This document shows positions 5,345-8,270 of a DNA stretch of 8,270 nucleotides, piece after piece (position 1 is the first letter of the stretch; the number at the start of each line of letters is the position of its first letter). Below the pieces are notes generated by a model that worked only from the letters and a program-made list of their open reading frames with translations, was not told the DNA's origin and ran no database searches. The stretch is taken from positions 1 to 8,270 of the forward strand of contig CAJZFK010000028.1 in NCBI GenBank assembly GCA_915070155.1. Direction: 5' to 3'. Made by a program: the position numbers and the translations under genes. Source of the DNA: an uncultured Candidatus Saccharibacteria bacterium. Lineage in GTDB: Bacteria > Patescibacteriota > Saccharimonadia > Saccharimonadales > Saccharimonadaceae.

Positions 5345-6265
5345 ATGAGTTTTTTTGATGAGTTTATTGTTCGACCGATTTTAAATTTACTAATGGCTAT
5401 TTATAGTCTGATTCCGGATTTTGGTGTTAGCGTCATTATCTTTACGATTATTGTAAGACTTTTACTTTGGCCGCTAATTAAGAAGCAGCTTCATCAGGCG
5501 AAAGCCATGCGTAAAATGCAGCCAGAGCTAGTGAAGATCAAAAAACAGTACGCAAAAAATCCACAAATGCGTAACCTAGCGATGGTGGAGCTTTATAAAA
5601 AACACAACGTCAGTGCCTTTGGCTCAATTGGTGTTATGATTATTCAGTTACCAATTTTGATTGCGATGTATCGAGTGGTGCAGATTTTCGTTTCTAGCCG
5701 CGCCGACTTAGGAAAATATGTTTATGATTTTATGAAAAATCTGCCGGTTGCTAATAATCTAGTAAATAATCCAGATCAATTTAATCAGAATTTCCTGGGA
5801 ATTATAGATTTGACACAACACGCGATATCAAAGAATGGAATTGTTATTGGCTTGGTTATTTTGGCAGCAGTCGCGGCGTATTTGCAATATTTAACTTCAA
5901 AACAATTGTCACCCCAATCTGACAGCAATCGTAAATTGCGTGACATTTTAGCTGAGGCTGGTGATGGAAAAGAGGCGGATCAGGCAGAAGTAAATGCCAT
6001 TATGACGCGAAAAATGATGAAATTTATGCCGATAATGATGTTCTTTGTGATTGTATATTTGCCGGCGGCTTTGGCGCTTTATTTGACGACAGCTAGCGCC
6101 GTGGGATATCTCCAGAATTATATTGTCTTTAAACAAGACTCTAAAGAAATGCAAGAAATTGCAGATAAAAAATCATCTCAAAAATCTAAAGCATCGACAA
6201 AAATCGACAAACGTGTTAAAAAGGCTACAGAGGCCAGGGTAACTCGAATCAAGGCTAAGGATTAA
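5345..6265 (+). CDS. yidC: Membrane protein insertase YidC/Oxa1 family
   Basis: The 306-residue protein inserts and folds membrane proteins, alone or with SecYEG. It is the short, Gram-positive-like form without the large periplasmic domain of proteobacterial YidC. It has no lipobox cysteine, unlike SpoIIIJ lipoproteins. Membrane segments are predicted at about 8-24, 27-46, 93-116, 165-184 and 226-258. The hallmark TIIVRLLLWPLIKKQ (34-48) contains the conserved groove arginine, Arg38. The basic cytoplasmic hairpin (48-88) and MMKFMPIMMFFVIVYLPAAL (224-243) are also typical. A polar loop at 190-220 separates the last two segments, and the tail from about 262 on is Lys/Arg-rich, as in forms that touch the ribosome. 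The start lies 6 nt after a TATAAT with no Shine-Dalgarno. It is probably co-transcribed with jag 9 nt downstream. Confidence 0.96.
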   Translation: MSFFDEFIVRPILNLLMAIYSLIPDFGVSVIIFTIIVRLLLWPLIKKQLHQAKAMRKMQPELVKIKKQYAKNPQMRNLAMVELYKKHNVSAFGSIGVMIIQLPILIAMYRVVQIFVSSRADLGKYVYDFMKNLPVANNLVNNPDQFNQNFLGIIDLTQHAISKNGIVIGLVILAAVAAYLQYLTSKQLSPQSDSNRKLRDILAEAGDGKEADQAEVNAIMTRKMMKFMPIMMFFVIVYLPAALALYLTTASAVGYLQNYIVFKQDSKEMQEIADKKSSQKSKASTKIDKRVKKATEARVTRIKAKD

Positions 6266-6270
6266 GGAGG
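6264..6270 (+). promoter_or_regulatory. Strong ribosome binding site of jag
   Basis: AAGGAGG is a near-perfect Shine-Dalgarno 4 nt before the jag ATG. It overlaps the last two bases of the yidC stop codon, allowing translational coupling. It shows that this organism does use Shine-Dalgarno initiation, in contrast to the three genes upstream. Confidence 0.85.
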
Positions 6271-6274
6271 ATTT

Positions 6275-6736
6275 ATGGACCAAATTGAAACGGTTGAATT
6301 TGTAAAAAAATATTTAGAGGATTTGCTAACATTCTTTGACTTGAATCTGGAAGTTTCAGTAAAAATCGAAGATGGAATTGTTGTAGCTTCAATTCCACAT
6401 AGCGAGCGAAGTAGCATTTTAATCGGCAGAAATGCGGAAACATTGCGCAGTATTCAGAACCTTTTGTCGACAGCTCTTCATCATAAAGAAGCGTCAACTG
6501 TTCGAGTTAATTTGGATATTGCGGACTATAAAAAGCAGCACGCTGAAAAAATTGCCGAAAAGGCGCGCGGCTGGATTGAGGAAGTTCGACGAACTGGTGA
6601 ATCAAAGGTGGTGGATTTGAACGCCGCTGATCGCTGGACAGTGCATCACTTGGCTGGTGAATATAGTGATATTGATACGCATTCTGAAGGTGAAGGTCGC
6701 GAACGACGTCTGATTATTAGTCAGAAGAGTTCTTAG
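6275..6736 (+). CDS. jag: Jag/KhpB-like KH and R3H RNA-binding protein
   Basis: The 153-residue protein combines a KH domain (about 25-82) with the nucleic-acid loop LIGRNAETL (49-57) and an R3H domain (about 88-150) with Arg120-x3-His124 followed by THSEGEGRERRLII. These two domains and the location after yidC define Jag (also called KhpB or SpoIIIJ-associated protein), an RNA-binding protein linked to cell-envelope growth in Firmicutes. The N-terminal Jag_N domain found in B. subtilis (about 208 residues) is absent. The start is fixed by AAGGAGG 4 nt upstream. The last 20 bp overlap the convergent gtrA-like gene. Its RNA targets here are unknown. Confidence 0.93.
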   Translation: MDQIETVEFVKKYLEDLLTFFDLNLEVSVKIEDGIVVASIPHSERSSILIGRNAETLRSIQNLLSTALHHKEASTVRVNLDIADYKKQHAEKIAEKARGWIEEVRRTGESKVVDLNAADRWTVHHLAGEYSDIDTHSEGEGRERRLIISQKSS

Positions 6737-7151
6737 TGTCTTTAAAGACTATTCTGGAGTATAGAACGTAATTCCAAACGAGGCTGACTACTGTGGCGGC
6801 TAGCTTGCTAATTAATAGAGCAAGTGATTTATTTAATCCGAAGTTTATAAATATTGGTGTAATAATAGCGATAATAATTGTCTGAATTACCCATAAACCA
6901 AACAGTGTAACTGCCGCGAATAAAAGAAATTGTTTTTTCAAGTTTTGAGATGTTGACTTGAAAGTATATTTTTTGTTTGCAAAAAATGAGAACAAAAAGG
7001 CAACGAATGTTGATATAAAATTAGCAAACTCTTTTGGAATATTTAAAAAGATTGTTAGGCTAAAAAGTATGCCAAAATCTAGCACTGTATTAGTACTGCC
7101 AACGATAAGAAATCTTAATTTATCGGCGTGTTTTTTTAATATTTCCGGCAT
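6717..7151 (-). CDS. GtrA-like four-helix membrane protein (putative lipid-linked sugar flippase)
   Basis: The 144-residue, very hydrophobic protein has four predicted helices at about 12-36, 41-60, 74-103 and 108-131. It has GtrA family features: LRFLIVGSTNTVLDFGILF (12-30) in the first helix and SFFANKKYTF (55-64) after the second, corresponding to the usual sFxxNrxwtF. GtrA-type proteins are thought to flip undecaprenyl-linked sugars made by a GtrB partner across the membrane; the assignment of activity is by family. The ATG at 7149-7151 lies inside the end of the upstream glycosyltransferase gene (32-bp overlap) and is preceded by AGAGGAG (7156-7162), 4 nt away. Its 3' end overlaps jag by 20 bp tail to tail. 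Confidence 0.88.
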   Translation of the reverse strand: MPEILKKHADKLRFLIVGSTNTVLDFGILFSLTIFLNIPKEFANFISTFVAFLFSFFANKKYTFKSTSQNLKKQFLLFAAVTLFGLWVIQTIIIAIITPIFINFGLNKSLALLISKLAATVVSLVWNYVLYSRIVFKDTKNSSD

Positions 7152-8070
7152 GATACTCCTCTATTAAATATAATGGTCTGTTTTTTGTTTCAATAAATAT
7201 CCGTCCTACGTATTCGCCAATTATACCTAGGGACAATAACTGAACTCCGCCGAGGAATAAGATAACTGCCATTAGCGAAGAATATCCAGCACCAGTAGAA
7301 ACTCCGAACAAAGGGCGAACTAAAAGATATATAATCCAAATGAAAGCAATAAACGAAATGATGAATCCAAAAATAGTTGCCATGCGTAGTGGTGCAGTAG
7401 TAAAGCTGGTGATTCCGTCGATTGCCAAGTTGAGTAGTTTTCGATAATTCCACTTGGTTTGACCAGCTAATCTGGGGTCGCGATTATAAAATATCTCTTT
7501 TTTCTTATATCCAATCCAGCTAAAAATTGCTTTTGTGTTGCGCTGAGATTCGCGGAATTTTTGTAAAGCCTCAATACATCGGCGATCCAGTAAGCGAAAA
7601 TCCCCAGTGTCAACTTGAATGGGAATATTGGTCGATTTTTGCAATATTCTGTAATACCATTGGCTGGTTTTTTTCTTCAGCCAGGTTTCGCCTTGTCGAT
7701 TGTTGCGGCGAGCATAGACGTCATCGTAACCATCTTCCCAATACGAAATCATTTCTTGGATGAGCTCTGGCGGGTCTTGTAAATCTGCATCAATAATCAC
7801 CAGAGCGTCACTTTTTACGTGGTCAATTCCAGCTATCATGGCAATTTCCTTGCCGAAGTTTCGTGATAAATTTATATAGCTAATTCGAGAATCTTTTTTC
7901 GATTGCTCGGCTATGATTGAAAAAGATTTATCGGTGCTGCCGTCGTTTATGAAGAGAAATTCGAATTGATAATTGGGTGTGTTTTTTGTAAATTCGTCCA
8001 AGCGCTTAAATAATTGCGGTAAAACAGGTTCTTCGTTGTAGACTGGGACGAGAAGGGTGATGGTTTTCAT
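7120..8070 (-). CDS. Family 2 glycosyltransferase, GtrB/DPM1-like polyprenyl-phosphate sugar transferase
   Basis: The 316-residue enzyme has a GT-A catalytic domain with VPVYNEE (8-14), NDGSTD (42-47), the metal-binding DADLQDPPE (94-102) and GDFRLLDR (156-163). Two C-terminal membrane helices follow at about 231-252 and 264-288. This layout and length match GtrB/YfdH/ArnC and dolichol-phosphate-mannose synthase relatives, which move a sugar from a nucleotide donor to polyprenyl phosphate on the cytoplasmic face. The sugar cannot be told from sequence. The ATG at 8068-8070 starts 2 nt after the stop of the upstream glycosyltransferase, and the 3' end overlaps the gtrA-like gene by 32 bp. These three genes therefore form one operon, and the GtrA-like protein is the expected partner. 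No clear Shine-Dalgarno is seen, so coupling is likely. Confidence 0.93.
   Translation of the reverse strand: MKTITLLVPVYNEEPVLPQLFKRLDEFTKNTPNYQFEFLFINDGSTDKSFSIIAEQSKKDSRISYINLSRNFGKEIAMIAGIDHVKSDALVIIDADLQDPPELIQEMISYWEDGYDDVYARRNNRQGETWLKKKTSQWYYRILQKSTNIPIQVDTGDFRLLDRRCIEALQKFRESQRNTKAIFSWIGYKKKEIFYNRDPRLAGQTKWNYRKLLNLAIDGITSFTTAPLRMATIFGFIISFIAFIWIIYLLVRPLFGVSTGAGYSSLMAVILFLGGVQLLSLGIIGEYVGRIFIETKNRPLYLIEEYHAGNIKKTRR
7156..7162 (-). promoter_or_regulatory. Ribosome binding site of the gtrA-like gene
   Basis: Read on the minus strand this is AGAGGAG, 4 nt before the ATG at 7151. It lies within the coding sequence of the upstream glycosyltransferase and fixes the overlapping start. Confidence 0.75.
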
Positions 8071-8072
8071 AA

Positions 8073-8270
8073 CTATTTCAAAGCTTCTTCAAATGATTTC
8101 ATTAAGGTGTCTACATTCTTTTCCCATGAAATTCTTTGCACCTGTGCTTGCATACGATCACTCATTTCTTTGCGGCTGTTCGGATTGGATAATATAGATA
8201 AAATCTTTTCAGCAAAGTCTTCGGGATTTTTGGGTTGAGCGTATAAAATAGCATCACCTCCAGCTTCGCG
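8073..8270 (-). CDS. GT-B fold (family 4-like) glycosyltransferase, C-terminal fragment
   Basis: Only the last 65 codons and the TAG (8073-8075) are in the window; the gene continues past the right edge, so its length and start are unknown. The visible part begins REAGGDAILYAQPKNPEDFA, which fits the end of the donor-binding site of family 4 (glycosyl group 1) transferases. The usual helical tail follows: ILSNPNSRKEMS, then ISWEKNVDTLMKSFEEAL. Such enzymes transfer sugars from nucleotide donors during glycan assembly. The gene ends 2 nt before the GtrB-like gene starts, so it belongs to the same operon. Acceptor and sugar cannot be inferred. Confidence 0.8.
   Translation of the reverse strand, partial: REAGGDAILYAQPKNPEDFAEKILSILSNPNSRKEMSDRMQAQVQRISWEKNVDTLMKSFEEALK

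Noticed and set aside
6738..6749. Perfect palindrome GTCTTTAAAGAC just after jag
   Set aside because: The arms are short and AT-rich, with no loop and no T-tract on either strand, so it is a poor terminator. It may be a chance palindrome within the gtrA-like gene.
7190..7763. Alternative-frame open reading frames within the GtrB-like gene
   Set aside because: They are shadows of a gene with clear GT2 motifs in frame throughout.
1..8270. Search by eye for CRISPR arrays, tRNA genes, rRNA and insertion sequences
   Set aside because: No regularly spaced repeats, cloverleaf-like segments, rRNA motifs or transposase-like frames were seen; nearly all sequence is covered by identified genes.

Overview
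The window is the replication-origin and ribosome/membrane-biogenesis core of a small, AT-rich bacterial genome, flanked by cell-envelope genes. The stripped-down proteins (a Jag without its N-terminal domain, a YidC without a lipobox, compact DnaA and RnpA), the SLT-plus-cysteine-peptidase wall hydrolase and the gene order point to Patescibacteria (CPR), most likely Candidatus Saccharibacteria (TM7). That placement is from family recollection, not from a search. Every complete gene ends in TAA or TAG and none has an in-frame TGA, so the standard bacterial code fits.

Left part (1-1857). The first ~100 bases are richer in G+C than the rest (50 of the first 90) and read on the minus strand as a membrane helix. 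They probably do not belong with what follows. The + strand then carries a two-domain peptidoglycan hydrolase lacking a usable start, followed 2 nt later by a membrane-anchored protein of unknown function with a PEGA-like extracytoplasmic domain.

Origin part (1854-4775). dnaN and dnaA lie on the minus strand. The gaps on both sides of dnaA (2952-3196 and 4553-4775) hold clusters of TTTTCCACA-type DnaA boxes. The dnaA-dnaN gap also has a box-spacer-trinucleotide array resembling the DnaA-trio unwinding element of Bacillus subtilis. A 14-nt direct repeat containing a DnaA box occurs once in each gap. A DnaA box overlaps the -35 of the proposed dnaA promoter, suggesting autoregulation.

Right part (4776-6736). 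Divergently transcribed rpmH, rnpA, yidC and jag form the classic cluster: ribosomal protein L34, the RNase P protein, the membrane insertase and a KH/R3H RNA-binding protein. rpmH, rnpA and yidC each have a promoter-like -10 hexamer 6-10 nt before the ATG and no Shine-Dalgarno sequence, so they look leaderless. jag has a strong Shine-Dalgarno overlapping the yidC stop.

Far right (6717-8270, minus strand). A tightly packed operon encodes the C-terminus of a GT-B glycosyltransferase, a GtrB/DPM1-like family 2 glycosyltransferase and a GtrA-like four-helix membrane protein, probably for lipid-linked sugar transfer to the surface. Its last gene overlaps jag tail to tail by 20 bp.

No tRNA, rRNA, CRISPR array or insertion sequence was seen. 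No gene-free stretch exceeds 300 bases.
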